Assembly: GCA_903935585.1 (NCBI GenBank)
Contig: CAIZSE010000012.1
Coordinates: forward strand, 1 to 34,031
DNA: 34,031 bases
Source: an uncultured Burkholderiales bacterium
GTDB taxonomy: Bacteria > Pseudomonadota > Gammaproteobacteria > Burkholderiales > Burkholderiaceae_C
Direction of reading: 5' to 3'
Made by a program: the position numbers and the translations under genes. This document shows, one piece after another, positions 15,997 through 23,987 of this stretch; position 1 is the stretch's first letter; each line of letters begins with the position of its first letter. Under the pieces are notes generated by a model. That model was not told the DNA's origin. It did no database searches and saw nothing but the letters and a program-made list of their open reading frames with translations.

Positions 15997-16641
15997 TCAG
16001 GTCGTCGCTTCGTCTTTGCCCAGCGCCTCCAGATGCGAGGTGTCGCCCCAGCCCACCAGTGAAAGCCCTTCGGGTGTCCACAGCAGCCGGTTGACGGCGG
16101 TGTTGGTCAGTTGCCAGGTGCGCGGGGCTTGCAGCGTCAGGCGGGTGGCCGCTCGGTACAAAACGTCCAGCACGCCGCCGTGGGCCACCAGAACGATTTG
16201 CTGGCCTTTGTGTTGCGCAGCCAGTTCATCGACGGTTTTCAGGATGCGCTCGCGCAGCGTGACCAAAGACTCGCCACCACCGGGGGGTGTCCATTCGGGC
16301 ACACGCTTGCGCCATTGAAGCGCGTGCTCGGGCAATTCGGCTTCGATTTGGGCAAATGTGCGGCCCTGAAACACACCAAAATGCCGCTCGCGCAGACCAG
16401 CATGCACCGCGACTGTTTGGCCCATGGCCTGCGCAATCGCACTGGCCGTGGCGTGGGCGCGCGATAAATCACTGGCGTAAATGGCATCGACCGTGTCGCG
16501 CTGTGCCAAGGCTTGCGCCAGATGGCTTGCCTGTCGCAGCCCCACTTCGTTCAGTGGAATGTCCAGATGCCCCTGGAGTCGGGTGTCCACGTTCCAGGTG
16601 GTTTCTCCGTGGCGAATGGCCAGAATGCGGGTGGCGTCCAT
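15997..16641 (-). CDS. Histidine phosphatase family protein (GpmB/CobC-like)
   Basis: A 214-residue member of the branch with the Arg-His-Gly motif. The phospho-accepting His11 lies in IRHGETTWN; Glu85 (LRERHFG) and His154 (LVAHGG) complete the catalytic pocket. Annotated relatives are called phosphoglycerate mutase-like, alpha-ribazole phosphatase or general phosphatase, and the substrate cannot be told from sequence. It is the last gene of the operon, 12 bp after the lipoprotein gene. Confidence 0.88.
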   Translation of the reverse strand: MDATRILAIRHGETTWNVDTRLQGHLDIPLNEVGLRQASHLAQALAQRDTVDAIYASDLSRAHATASAIAQAMGQTVAVHAGLRERHFGVFQGRTFAQIEAELPEHALQWRKRVPEWTPPGGGESLVTLRERILKTVDELAAQHKGQQIVLVAHGGVLDVLYRAATRLTLQAPRTWQLTNTAVNRLLWTPEGLSLVGWGDTSHLEALGKDEATT

Positions 16642-16653
16642 GAAGTCCTTGGG

Positions 16654-17277
16654 TCAGCGTGGCAGTTCGATGTTCACCCGGCGCAGGCCTGCAGGCGGGT
16701 TCGGGAAATTGGCCAGTGCGGCTTGAAACAGGGTGGCAAAAATGGTGTTGTTGTCTCGCCAGGGCCCATCGTGCGAGGCCCGGGTTTCGAAGACCACCTG
16801 GCCTGTCTTGAGGTCGCGCATGATCAGCCCCACTTCCCGGTGGTAATGCGTGGGTGGTGGAAAGCGCATGCCCATGCCCATTCCCAAGCCAACATGGGGT
16901 CCGAGGCCGCTGCCCAGGTAGATGTTCCCATAGGGCGTCCAGCCCGGAGGCAAAGGGCGACCCCAAGGGTCGGCCAGGTACTGCACACCCGAAAAACTCA
17001 CCAGCACGCTGATTTGAGCGCCCGCATCGTCACGCACCAGGCCCACGGCTGTCATGGCCGCCTGGGCCTGTTGTTCGGCCAGTCCGGCTTCTGGGTTGTT
17101 GACTTGCGAGGGCAGCCGTTCAAACCTGTATTTGGCGCCTTGCAAGCTCATGCCGGTCGGTACGGCTGCCACCGACACGACGTCGCTGTCGATGATGCGC
17201 ATGGAGGCGCAACCGGTCAGCAGGCTCAGGGCCAGAACGCAGACCAGTCCAAAAAAGCGTCGAATTTCCCTGTTCAT
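16654..17277 (-). CDS. DUF4136 lipoprotein
   Basis: A 207-residue predicted lipoprotein of unknown function. It has a basic N-terminus, a hydrophobic stretch and the lipobox LLTGC, with lipidated Cys23, so it should be anchored to the envelope. The mature part contains a glycine- and methionine-rich stretch (LGSGLGPHVGLGMGMGM) and ends in NFPNPPAGLRRVNI, as DUF4136 proteins do. A strong GGGAGG SD precedes the ATG. It lies between ttcA and the phosphatase with gaps of 20 and 12 bp. Confidence 0.85.
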   Translation of the reverse strand: MNREIRRFFGLVCVLALSLLTGCASMRIIDSDVVSVAAVPTGMSLQGAKYRFERLPSQVNNPEAGLAEQQAQAAMTAVGLVRDDAGAQISVLVSFSGVQYLADPWGRPLPPGWTPYGNIYLGSGLGPHVGLGMGMGMRFPPPTHYHREVGLIMRDLKTGQVVFETRASHDGPWRDNNTIFATLFQAALANFPNPPAGLRRVNIELPR

Positions 17278-17297
17278 GGCATACCTCCCGAGGGGAT

Positions 17298-18227
17298 TTA
17301 GACCGAGATCACCTGAATCCCCGGTAAACCGGGTTCAGAGAAACTTTCTTCATCAAAGGCCTTGTCTCCTTCATCCGATTCGATACCGGTGATTTTGAGA
17401 CTTTTGAAACCATGCAGTTTGGTATCCATCAAATGCGAGGGGACCACGTTCTGCAGTGCTGCAAACATGTTTTCTATGCGGCCAGGGTGCTTTTTTTGCC
17501 ACTCGCGCAACATGTTGCCGACCTGCACGCGCTGCAGGTTTTCCTGGCTGCCACACAGTGTGCAGGGGATGATCGGGAACTGTCGGTGCTCTGCCCAACG
17601 GATCAGGTCGGTCTCGGCCACATAGGCCAGTGGCCGGATCACCATGAACTCGCCGTTGTCGCTGACCAATTTGGGTGGCATGCCTTTGAGTTTGCCGCCA
17701 AAAAACATGTTCAAAAAGAAAGTCTGGAGCATGTCATCGCGGTGGTGGCCCAGTGCCAGCTTGTTGCATTTGAGCTCACGCGCCACGCGGTACAAAATGC
17801 CCCGGCGCAGGCGCGAGCACAGGCTGCACATGGTCTTGCCTTCGGGAATTTTGTCCTTGACGATCGAATAGGTGTCTTGCGTTTCGATGTGGAATTCGAC
17901 GCCCATTTCCTTCAGGTAGGCGGGCAGGATGTGGTCGGGGAAACCGGGCTGCTTTTGGTCCAGGTTCACCGCCACGAGCTCGAAGTTCACCGGGGCACGG
18001 GCCTTCATCTTGAGCAGAATGTCCAGCATGCCGTAACTGTCCTTGCCGCCCGACATGCAGACCATGATGCGGTCACCTTCTTCAATCAGGTTGAAGTCGG
18101 AGATGGCCTGGCCCATCTGGCGACACAGGCGCTTTTCCAGTTTGTGGGTCTCTCGTTCGATCTTGGCGGCCTTGGCCGCATCGCTCACTTCGGGCTCGAC
18201 CCAATTGTTGTCAGTTGCTGTGTTCAT
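17298..18227 (-). CDS. ttcA: tRNA 2-thiocytidine(32) synthetase TtcA
   Basis: A 309-residue PP-loop ATPase that thiolates C32 of certain tRNAs using a [4Fe-4S] cluster. The PP-loop SGGKDS is at 59-64. Cluster and catalytic cysteines are visible: Cys134-x-x-Cys137 (CSLC) and Cys222-x-x-Cys225 (CTLC). The [14 protein letters not shown] segment is conserved. The frame is open upstream, but MNTATDN at 18227 fits the family, and the gene then starts 4 bp after the folX-like gene. Confidence 0.95.
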   Translation of the reverse strand: MNTATDNNWVEPEVSDAAKAAKIERETHKLEKRLCRQMGQAISDFNLIEEGDRIMVCMSGGKDSYGMLDILLKMKARAPVNFELVAVNLDQKQPGFPDHILPAYLKEMGVEFHIETQDTYSIVKDKIPEGKTMCSLCSRLRRGILYRVARELKCNKLALGHHRDDMLQTFFLNMFFGGKLKGMPPKLVSDNGEFMVIRPLAYVAETDLIRWAEHRQFPIIPCTLCGSQENLQRVQVGNMLREWQKKHPGRIENMFAALQNVVPSHLMDTKLHGFKSLKITGIESDEGDKAFDEESFSEPGLPGIQVISV

Positions 18228-18231
18228 GGCT

Positions 18232-18603
18232 TCACCACTGTCCTGTTTCCATGCGAATGGCCACTTCGCAGTCTTCAAAAATTTCAAGTTTGGCAATCTT
18301 GACGCGCACGCCCAGCACACCCGGTAATTGCATCAGGCGGTTGGAGAGTTTGCCGATCAGTGTTTCCAGCAGGTTGACGTGCTCGGAGGTGCATTCTTCA
18401 ATGATGATCTTGCGCACTTTGCGGTAGTCCAGCACGTGCATGATGTCATCGTCGCTGGGCAAAACCGCTTGCGAACCCAGGTTCAGCTCGGCATCGACCT
18501 GGATCGGTTGCGGATCGATTTTTTCGTGTTCCAGGATGCCCAGGTTGGCGTCAAAGCGCAAACCGGTGAGCTCCAGGGTTTGGTGTCCAGCAGGGGTTTT
18601 CAT
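18232..18603 (-). CDS. FolB/FolX-family protein, most like dihydroneopterin triphosphate 2'-epimerase
   Basis: A 123-residue T-fold protein. FolB cleaves dihydroneopterin in folate synthesis; FolX epimerises dihydroneopterin triphosphate towards monapterin. Compared with remembered E. coli FolX, this gene shares the spacing [13 protein letters not shown] with the LNYRTVTKNII pattern, then LLETL, and a KIAKLEIF...V ending that parallels FolX EIDKLHALR...V. The conserved Lys and Tyr are present. It overlaps the next paralogue upstream by 4 bp. The FolX reading is inference; plain dihydroneopterin aldolase is the alternative. Confidence 0.82.
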   Translation of the reverse strand: MKTPAGHQTLELTGLRFDANLGILEHEKIDPQPIQVDAELNLGSQAVLPSDDDIMHVLDYRKVRKIIIEECTSEHVNLLETLIGKLSNRLMQLPGVLGVRVKIAKLEIFEDCEVAIRMETGQW

Positions 18604-18995
18604 GGGGCGGATTTGATCTGAAAAATTTCAACCCCGACCGCTTCGCAGTCCGGGTATACATCGGGTTTGCAGGTGGACAGGCGCACGGCCTTCACCTGCG
18701 GGTGCGCGATCAGCTCGCGCATCAGATCGTCGCACAGGGTTTCTTGCAGCACGATGTGGCCTTGCGCCACGCGCTTTGCAATCACCTCGCGGATGAAGTC
18801 GTAATCCACCACTTCGGACAAATCGTCTTGCGCTGGCGTGGATGCGCCGTAGGGTACGAACAACTCGACGTTGAAGACAATGCGCTGTGGACCCAGCTTT
18901 TCAAAGTCGTGTGCGCCGATGCGCACGTCCACCGTGTGGTTGCGCAAAAACAGGCGGCGGCAATCCAGCGCCAGTGCGGTGACGGCGTCGTTCAT
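18600..18995 (-). CDS. folB: Dihydroneopterin aldolase family protein (FolB-like paralogue)
   Basis: A 131-residue second member of the FolB/FolX fold, distinct from its downstream neighbour. Family marks: VRIGAHDFEKLGPQRIVFNVEL at 20-45, VDYDFIREVIAKRV with the conserved Tyr, LQETLCDDL, and STCKPDVY with the probable catalytic Lys before Pro. The ATG at 18995 overlaps the SDR stop and its own stop overlaps the next ATG (both ATGA). Two unlike paralogues in tandem suggest two different reactions. Which is the true aldolase is uncertain. Confidence 0.82.
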   Translation of the reverse strand: MNDAVTALALDCRRLFLRNHTVDVRIGAHDFEKLGPQRIVFNVELFVPYGASTPAQDDLSEVVDYDFIREVIAKRVAQGHIVLQETLCDDLMRELIAHPQVKAVRLSTCKPDVYPDCEAVGVEIFQIKSAP

Positions 18996-19777
18996 GCGTC
19001 GGCTTTCGTGTTGGCGGTGTCGGCCAAAAACATCACATCGCGCTCCAGGGGCACCAGGTGCTGGCCGTTGTCCACGCAAAGGGTGGTGCCAGTGATGCAG
19101 GGGTTTTGTGCCAGAAACAGGCAGGTGGCCGCGACCTGGGTCGGGTCAATCGGCTGGCGCAGCAGGTTGACGCGGCTGGCCCGGTCAAAGTTGTCTTGCG
19201 TTTGCGGCCCGCTCAAAAACATCAGGCCAGGGGCCACGCCGCAAACGCGCAGTGCAGGCGCCAAGGCCTGGGCTTGCAGCGCCACCGAGCGCTCCAGCGC
19301 CAGTTTGGACACGGTGTAGGAAAAATAATCCGGGTTCAGGTTGAACACCTTCTGGTCCAGGATATGGATCACGCTGCGCTCACCGGGCCGGGCGTCGGGT
19401 GCAGCTTGCCGGGCCATGTGCGAGGCCAAAGCCAGTGGGGCGATCAGGTTCACCTCCAACTGCTGGCGGGTGCCGGGCAGGTCCATCGCTGTGCCGGTGT
19501 CCGGCTCAAACAAAGAGGCGTTGTTCACCAGGCAGTGCAGCGGGCCGTGGCTTTGCCCGATGTGCGTCAGCATGTGCTCGACATCACTGGCCACGCCCAA
19601 GTCGGCAGCCACGAGTTGAATCTGTGCGCCCATGGCTTGCAATTCGGTTTGCAGGGCGCGTGCGGCCGTTCCCGAGTGCTGGTAATGGCACCACACGCGC
19701 CAGCCCGCAGCCGCAAATTGGCGAACGATCGCTGCGCCCAGGCGGTGAGCGCCTCCGGTGACCAGAACTTGTTTCAT
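18992..19777 (-). CDS. folM: SDR family oxidoreductase, pteridine-reductase/FolM-like
   Basis: A 261-residue short-chain dehydrogenase. The cofactor motif reads TGGAHRLG (7-14), the Arg-Leu-Gly form typical of pteridine reductases and FolM, which use NADPH. VNNAS at 84-88 and Tyr154-x-x-x-Lys158 are intact. The usual catalytic Ser is replaced by Asp141 (HILDQK), as in pteridine reductase PTR1. FolM reduces dihydromonapterin, and dihydrofolate weakly. The start was set at MKQVLVTGG (ATG 19777), although a GTG at 19807 is in frame. First gene of the operon, ahead of the two FolB/FolX paralogues, which supports a pterin substrate. Confidence 0.8.
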   Translation of the reverse strand: MKQVLVTGGAHRLGAAIVRQFAAAGWRVWCHYQHSGTAARALQTELQAMGAQIQLVAADLGVASDVEHMLTHIGQSHGPLHCLVNNASLFEPDTGTAMDLPGTRQQLEVNLIAPLALASHMARQAAPDARPGERSVIHILDQKVFNLNPDYFSYTVSKLALERSVALQAQALAPALRVCGVAPGLMFLSGPQTQDNFDRASRVNLLRQPIDPTQVAATCLFLAQNPCITGTTLCVDNGQHLVPLERDVMFLADTANTKADA

Positions 19778-19919
19778 GGATAGACGGCCTGACAGCTCGG
19801 GCTGCACAGAATAAAGAAGACCAACAAAGAAACCAATTATCGGGCAAGCCGCTCATGCGAGCCCCTTTCTGCCCACATTGCCCTCCAAAGAAGCAGCCCC
19901 CTTCGGCGACAATCGCCGC

Positions 19920-21023
19920 GTGAACCCGTCAAACGCCACCGCCCCCTCTGAATTAACCCAGCGTATCCAGCAGGCCATTGCCCAGGCGGGTGGCTGGCTG
20001 GGTTTTGACCGTTTCATGGCCATGGCCTTGTACGAGCCGGGGCTGGGTTATTACACCAATGCCCTTCAAAAATTTGGCACCATGCCCTCGTCTGGCAGTG
20101 ATTTCGTGACCGCACCGGGCATGTCGCCCCTGTTTGGCCAGACCTTGGCGGAGCAGGTGCGCCAGGCCCTTGATGTCACGAAGACCCACGAGGTGTGGGA
20201 GTTTGGCGCGGGCACCGGCGCCCTGGCCTTGCAATTGCTGGACAGCTTGGGCGATGCCGTGCACAGCTACACCATCATCGACTTGTCGGGCAGCTTGCGT
20301 GCCCGCCAGGCAGACACCTTGCGCAAGCACGCCGACAAGCTGCGTTGGCTCGATGCCTGGCCAGATGCCATCGAAGGGGTGGTGGTGGGCAACGAGGTGC
20401 TGGACGCCATGCCCGTGCAGCTGTTGCAGCGCACGAACGGCGTCTGGCACGAGCGTGGGGTGGTCAGCACAGGCGAGGGTTTTGCATGGCAAGACCGCGC
20501 CACCGACTTGCGTCCGCCCATCGACATCGAAGGCGAACACGATTACCTGACCGAGATCCACCCCCAGGCCCAGGCCTTTGTCGCCAGCCTGGCCGAGCGC
20601 CTGCTGGCGGGGCGGGGCGGAGCGGCGTTCTTTCTGGACTACGGGTTCCCCGAGGCCGAGTACTTTCACCCGCAGCGCCACATGGGCACCGTCATGTGCC
20701 ACCAGTTGCACCAGGCGGACGACAACCCCTTGGTGGCCGTGGGCCAAAAAGACATCACCGCCCATGTCGATTTCACAGGGGTGGCGCTGGCGGCACAAAA
20801 CGCCGGGCTGGACGTCTTGGGTTACTGCAGCCAGGCCTGGTTTTTATTGAATTTGGGCTTGGCCGAGCGCATGTCTGCCGCCTCTTTGCCCGAGCGCAGC
20901 CAGGCCCAGCGCCTGATCAACGAGCACGAAATGGGCGAGTTGTTCAAGGTGATCGGCTTTGCCACCGCAGCCGACTGGTCGGCCCAGGGCTTTGCCCGGG
21001 GTGACCGCTCGCATCGCCTGTAA
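19920..21023 (+). CDS. SAM-dependent methyltransferase, MidA/NDUFAF7 family
   Basis: About 367 residues from a GTG at 19920; a TTG at 19878 would add 14. The family (formerly DUF185) includes mitochondrial NDUFAF7, which methylates an arginine of complex I subunit NDUFS2. The bacterial role is less certain. Seen: FMAMALYEPGLGYY near the start, DFVTAPGMSPLFGQ, the SAM loop EFGAGTGALA, VVGNEVLDAMPV and FFLDYGFPEAEYFHPQR. Divergent from the folM operon; the DUF2905 gene follows after 18 bp. Confidence 0.9.
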   Translation: MNPSNATAPSELTQRIQQAIAQAGGWLGFDRFMAMALYEPGLGYYTNALQKFGTMPSSGSDFVTAPGMSPLFGQTLAEQVRQALDVTKTHEVWEFGAGTGALALQLLDSLGDAVHSYTIIDLSGSLRARQADTLRKHADKLRWLDAWPDAIEGVVVGNEVLDAMPVQLLQRTNGVWHERGVVSTGEGFAWQDRATDLRPPIDIEGEHDYLTEIHPQAQAFVASLAERLLAGRGGAAFFLDYGFPEAEYFHPQRHMGTVMCHQLHQADDNPLVAVGQKDITAHVDFTGVALAAQNAGLDVLGYCSQAWFLLNLGLAERMSAASLPERSQAQRLINEHEMGELFKVIGFATAADWSAQGFARGDRSHRL

Positions 21024-21041
21024 ACGGCATCAAGGCAAGCT

Positions 21042-21236
21042 ATGTTGCGCTGGCTCATCGTGGTGTTTTTGGCCTTGATCATTTTCAGTGGCCTGCAGCC
21101 TTGGCTGCAAAAGCTGGGGTTTGGCCGGTTGCCGGGTGACTTCCGCTTTCGCCTGTTTGGGCGCGAGTGGTTTGTGCCCCTGACCAGCACCTTGTTGCTG
21201 AGCCTGGTGGCGGGCCTGATCGCCAAGTGGTTGTGA
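21042..21236 (+). CDS. DUF2905 family small membrane protein
   Basis: A 64-residue protein with two hydrophobic segments (about 4-22 and 46-62) joined by a basic, aromatic loop holding GRLPGDFRFR. This is the DUF2905 pattern. The function is unknown. Likely cotranscribed with the methyltransferase, 18 bp upstream. Confidence 0.85.
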   Translation: MLRWLIVVFLALIIFSGLQPWLQKLGFGRLPGDFRFRLFGREWFVPLTSTLLLSLVAGLIAKWL

Positions 21237-21239
21237 GTC

Positions 21240-21579
21240 CGAAAGCTTGCAAAAGCATCAAAACCGCTAACGTGTTACAGTGTTGCACGCCATTGGCGAC
21301 TTATGCCCATCTCGCTCTTTCTGAGCCGATAGCGCATCCCGGCAGAGGGATGCCAGTCTTGTCCTCCACTGTGCACATCGCCCGCCATGCTCTTTTTCGA
21401 GCTGGGCCCAGACGATTTTTTTGCTTCCTTTTGACGCACCTCTGCACGGTGATGTTCTATGGCAGGCCTCAGGGCCTGCACATCGGGGGCTTTTTTTGGC
21501 AGCAGGACATGCCAATACCCGAGCCGCTGACAGCCCCCAAAGGGTCAAAAAAGCGGCCCGACCCCCTTCGTTAAAATAC
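21240..21579 (+). other. Structured non-coding region, candidate small RNA or leader
   Basis: No convincing gene lies in this stretch. It holds hairpins GCATCCC/GGGATGC (21334-21353), CGCC-ATT-GGCG (21288-21298), GCAGGCC/GGCCTGC (21462-21479) flanked by GATGT/ACATC, and two T7 tracts on the plus strand (21416-21422 and 21491-21497). Beyond the second, GGGGGCT (21485-21491) can pair with AGCCCCC (21532-21538). That lies in the loop of another hairpin made by GCCGCTGAC (21523-21531) with GTCA and GCGGC (21544-21557). The 11-mer CTGAGCCGATA at 21321-21331 is also found in E. coli 6S RNA as I recall it; the rest does not clearly match. No known Rfam family was recognised. Confidence 0.45.
21572..21577 (+). 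promoter_or_regulatory. Possible -10 element for the small unknown gene and infA
   Basis: TAAAAT, 38 bp upstream of the ATG at 21616. There is no good -35. If real, transcription would begin near 21584 and exclude an ATG at 21580. Confidence 0.4.
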
Positions 21580-21615
21580 ATGACTATTCAATACTGTTCA
21601 CACCAACCCATCTCC

Positions 21616-21831
21616 ATGGGAAAATTCCGAATTCAACCGTGCTCCAGGGCATTGCCCAATGGCGCATTTGGCGCGCAAGTGTCCGTGGCCAGTGGCCGTG
21701 GCAGCGCCAGCACCGACCGCGTGATGCGTTTTGTGCCCGAATTTGCAACGCCTGACGCTGCCAGCCAATATGCCCTCGACGAAGGCATGTTGTGGGTGGA
21801 GCGCCAGACCTCCAAACCGATCCTGCTTTGA
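21616..21831 (+). CDS. Small hypothetical protein, upstream of infA
   Basis: A 71-residue protein (83 if the in-frame ATG at 21580 is used) that I do not recognise. It begins [18 protein letters not shown], is rich in Ser, Arg and Gly in the centre ([13 protein letters not shown]) and has a helical-looking C-terminus ([18 protein letters not shown]). No membrane segment, signal peptide or cysteine pair is seen. Codon use resembles its neighbours, and infA follows after 13 bp, so it is probably real and cotranscribed with infA. The start is uncertain: neither ATG has a good SD. Confidence 0.65.
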   Translation: MGKFRIQPCSRALPNGAFGAQVSVASGRGSASTDRVMRFVPEFATPDAASQYALDEGMLWVERQTSKPILL

Positions 21832-21844
21832 GAAAGACGTTTTA

Positions 21845-22105
21845 ATGGCTAAAGAAGAACTGATTGAACTGATGGGTGTGGTGAACGAAGTTTTGCCCGA
21901 CACGCGTTTTCGCGTGACGCTGGACAACGGTCACCAATTGATCGCCTACTCGGCTGGCAAAATGCGCAAAAACCACATCCGCATTCTGGCGGGTGACCGT
22001 GTGACGCTGGAGCTCTCGCCCTATGACTTGAGCAAAGGCCGCATCAGCTTCCGTCACCTGGCAGGCCGCGCCCCGATGGCGCCACGTCGTCCACCTGCAC
22101 GCTGA
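21845..22105 (+). CDS. infA: Translation initiation factor IF-1 (second-type, extended)
   Basis: An 86-residue S1/OB-fold protein that binds the ribosomal A site during initiation. It begins [13 protein letters not shown] and contains [38 protein letters not shown], the IF-1 core. A Pro/Arg-rich tail of about 14 residues ([11 protein letters not shown]) makes it longer than the 72-residue E. coli factor. Betaproteobacteria often carry a second infA outside the ribosomal operon; the lack of ribosomal genes here fits that copy. The ATG follows a GAAAGA purine stretch. Confidence 0.94.
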   Translation: MAKEELIELMGVVNEVLPDTRFRVTLDNGHQLIAYSAGKMRKNHIRILAGDRVTLELSPYDLSKGRISFRHLAGRAPMAPRRPPAR

Positions 22106-22125
22106 CCCGGTTCTCGGCTCCTCTC

Positions 22126-22141
22126 GTTGACCTGAGTCAAC
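22126..22141 (+). repeat. Hairpin between infA and trxC
   Basis: GTTGAC (22126-22131) and GTCAAC (22136-22141) form a perfect 6-bp stem with a CTGA tetraloop, 20 bp after infA. No T run follows, so termination is not shown. Confidence 0.4.
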
Positions 22142-22201
22142 CTGCAAGGCCCTTGAATCGTCGAGCATGGCCCCCAAGTGGTTTCGAACACGGGGAGTTT
22201 C

Positions 22202-22648
22202 ATGACAGATTCGGCAGAAGCCTTGCACATTGTTTGTCCGCACTGCCACACCACCAACCGGGTGCGTGTGGCCGACATGCGCCATGCACCCGATTGCGGG
22301 CAATGCCACCAGGCCTTGTTTGGCGGTCATCCGCTGGCGCTGGACACCCACACTTTTGACAAGCACATTGGCCGCAGCCATGTGCCAGTATTGGTGGATT
22401 TTTGGGCGCCCTGGTGTGGTCCTTGCCGCATGATGGCTCCCGCCTACGAGCAAGCTGCCAGCCTTCTGGAGCCCGCTGTCCGGGTGGCCAAACTCAACAC
22501 CGAAGACGCGCAGGCCATCTCCGCCCGTTTCAATATTCGCAGCATCCCCACTCTGGCTTTGTTCATCGGCGGCAAAGAAGTGGCTCGCCAGGCTGGCGCC
22601 TTCCGCACGGCGCAAGACATTGCTGACTGGACGCGTTCCCACATGTGA
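22202..22648 (+). CDS. trxC: Thioredoxin 2 (TrxC)
   Basis: A 148-residue cytoplasmic disulfide reductase. The N-terminal zinc-binding module with two CxxC motifs (CPHC and CGQC) sets TrxC apart from TrxA. The thioredoxin domain carries the active site WCGPC within VDFWAPWCGPCRMMAP, and the cis-proline loop SIPTLALF. A GGGGAG SD stands right before the ATG at 22202; the frame is open 8 codons further upstream. Known TrxC proteins are linked to oxidative stress, but no OxyR-like site was recognised here. Confidence 0.95.
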   Translation: MTDSAEALHIVCPHCHTTNRVRVADMRHAPDCGQCHQALFGGHPLALDTHTFDKHIGRSHVPVLVDFWAPWCGPCRMMAPAYEQAASLLEPAVRVAKLNTEDAQAISARFNIRSIPTLALFIGGKEVARQAGAFRTAQDIADWTRSHM

Positions 22649-22695
22649 GTTGACCTGATGGGCTCTGTTGCAAGTCTCTGCTTCAGCCCAGCGCA

Positions 22696-23979
22696 TCACC
22701 CCAGAGCTTGCGCGATCGCCTTGACCCGCGCTTGCGCGATCTGTTTGCCAATTTCCGGGCCTGCCAAACCCTCCGCGGCGGCCGCTTGGGCAATCGGTGC
22801 CGTCTGGACCGACAGCGCTGCATGTTGTGCATGCAGCAATCTGGCCGCTTGCGGGTAAGCCGCATCTTCAAACCCCAGCCTTCCGCGCGCATCGCATTCG
22901 CAGGCCTGTAGCAACCGCGCAAAACGCTCAGGTTGGCGAATCGCGTCGCAGCGTTCCAGCAGGCGCATCACGGCCTGCGGCCCCAGCTCTGCGCTGCGGT
23001 GGATGTTGCCGTGTTCACGCGCCACCACCTCGGCCAGTTCTTTGCAGTCGCTGGGCACGCGCAGGCGTTCGCAGACCTTTTGTAAAAGCTTCACGCTGCG
23101 GTCTTCATGGCCGATGTGGCGGGGAAGCGCGTCAGCAGGCGTGGTGCCTTTGCCCAGATCGTGCATCAGGCAGGTCACGCGCACGGCCAGCGGCATGTTC
23201 AGCCGGGCGCACATGTCCATCACCAGCATCATGTGCACGCCCGTGTCCACCTCGGGGTGGTATTCAGGCCGTTGCGGCACGCCCCACAGGCGGTCCAGTT
23301 CGGGCAGCAAAACTTTGAGCGCACCGCAGGCCCGCAGCACCTCGAAGAGCCGCGAGGGCTGCGTGCTCATCAGGCCCTTGGACATCTCTTGCCAAACCCG
23401 CTCCGGCACCAGGTGGTTGACCTCACCGTCTTCGACCATGGCCTGCATGAGTGCCATCGTCTCGGGGGCCACAGCAAAGTCGTTAAAGCGTGCGGCAAAG
23501 CGGGCCACGCGCAAGATGCGCACCGGGTCTTCTGCAAAAGCGGCTGTCACATGGCGCAGTTGTTTGGCGCGCAAGTCAGCCAGGCCACCCCAGGGGTCAA
23601 TGACTTGACTCAGCCAAGCGGGTGCCTGGCTGGCATCTGCCAGCGAGGATGACTGCAAGGCGGCCGCCTCAGCCTCAGGCAACGCCATGGCATTGATCGT
23701 CAGGTCGCGCCGGGCCAGGTCTTCTTCGAGCGTGACACCAGGGTCAGCGTGCACCGCAAAGCCTTTGTAGCCATGGGCGGTTTTGCGCTCGGTGCGGGCC
23801 AGGGCATATTCCTCGCGGGTGCGCGGGTGCAAAAAAACCGGAAAGTCTTTGCCCACCGGCATATAGCCTTGCGCAGTCATGGCGCCTGGCGTGCTGCCCA
23901 CCACCACCCAGTCGCGGTCGTTCACGGGCAAACCCATCAAGGCATCGCGTACCGCACCGCCGACGACAAAAACAGCCAT
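22696..23979 (-). CDS. cca: Multifunctional CCA-adding enzyme (tRNA nucleotidyltransferase)
   Basis: A 427-residue enzyme that builds and repairs the CCA end of tRNAs. Class II nucleotidyltransferase motifs: FVVGGAVRDALMG at the N-terminus, the catalytic Asp pair in NDRDWVVVG, RRDLTINAMA, and EDPVRILRVARFAARF. An HD phosphohydrolase domain follows from about residue 225 (HMMLVMD, LMHDLGKG), as in the E. coli-type multifunctional enzyme. The ATG at 23979 lies 8 bp after the GST gene, with an AAGGCG SD. Confidence 0.96.
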   Translation of the reverse strand: MAVFVVGGAVRDALMGLPVNDRDWVVVGSTPGAMTAQGYMPVGKDFPVFLHPRTREEYALARTERKTAHGYKGFAVHADPGVTLEEDLARRDLTINAMALPEAEAAALQSSSLADASQAPAWLSQVIDPWGGLADLRAKQLRHVTAAFAEDPVRILRVARFAARFNDFAVAPETMALMQAMVEDGEVNHLVPERVWQEMSKGLMSTQPSRLFEVLRACGALKVLLPELDRLWGVPQRPEYHPEVDTGVHMMLVMDMCARLNMPLAVRVTCLMHDLGKGTTPADALPRHIGHEDRSVKLLQKVCERLRVPSDCKELAEVVAREHGNIHRSAELGPQAVMRLLERCDAIRQPERFARLLQACECDARGRLGFEDAAYPQAARLLHAQHAALSVQTAPIAQAAAAEGLAGPEIGKQIAQARVKAIAQALG

Positions 23980-23987
23980 GTGCGCCT

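Noticed and set aside
21167-21574. Open frame across the DUF2905 end and the structured gap, and the minus-strand frame 21267-21581
   Set aside because: No recognisable protein, overlaps hairpins and T tracts, and composition does not match coding sequence of the neighbours.
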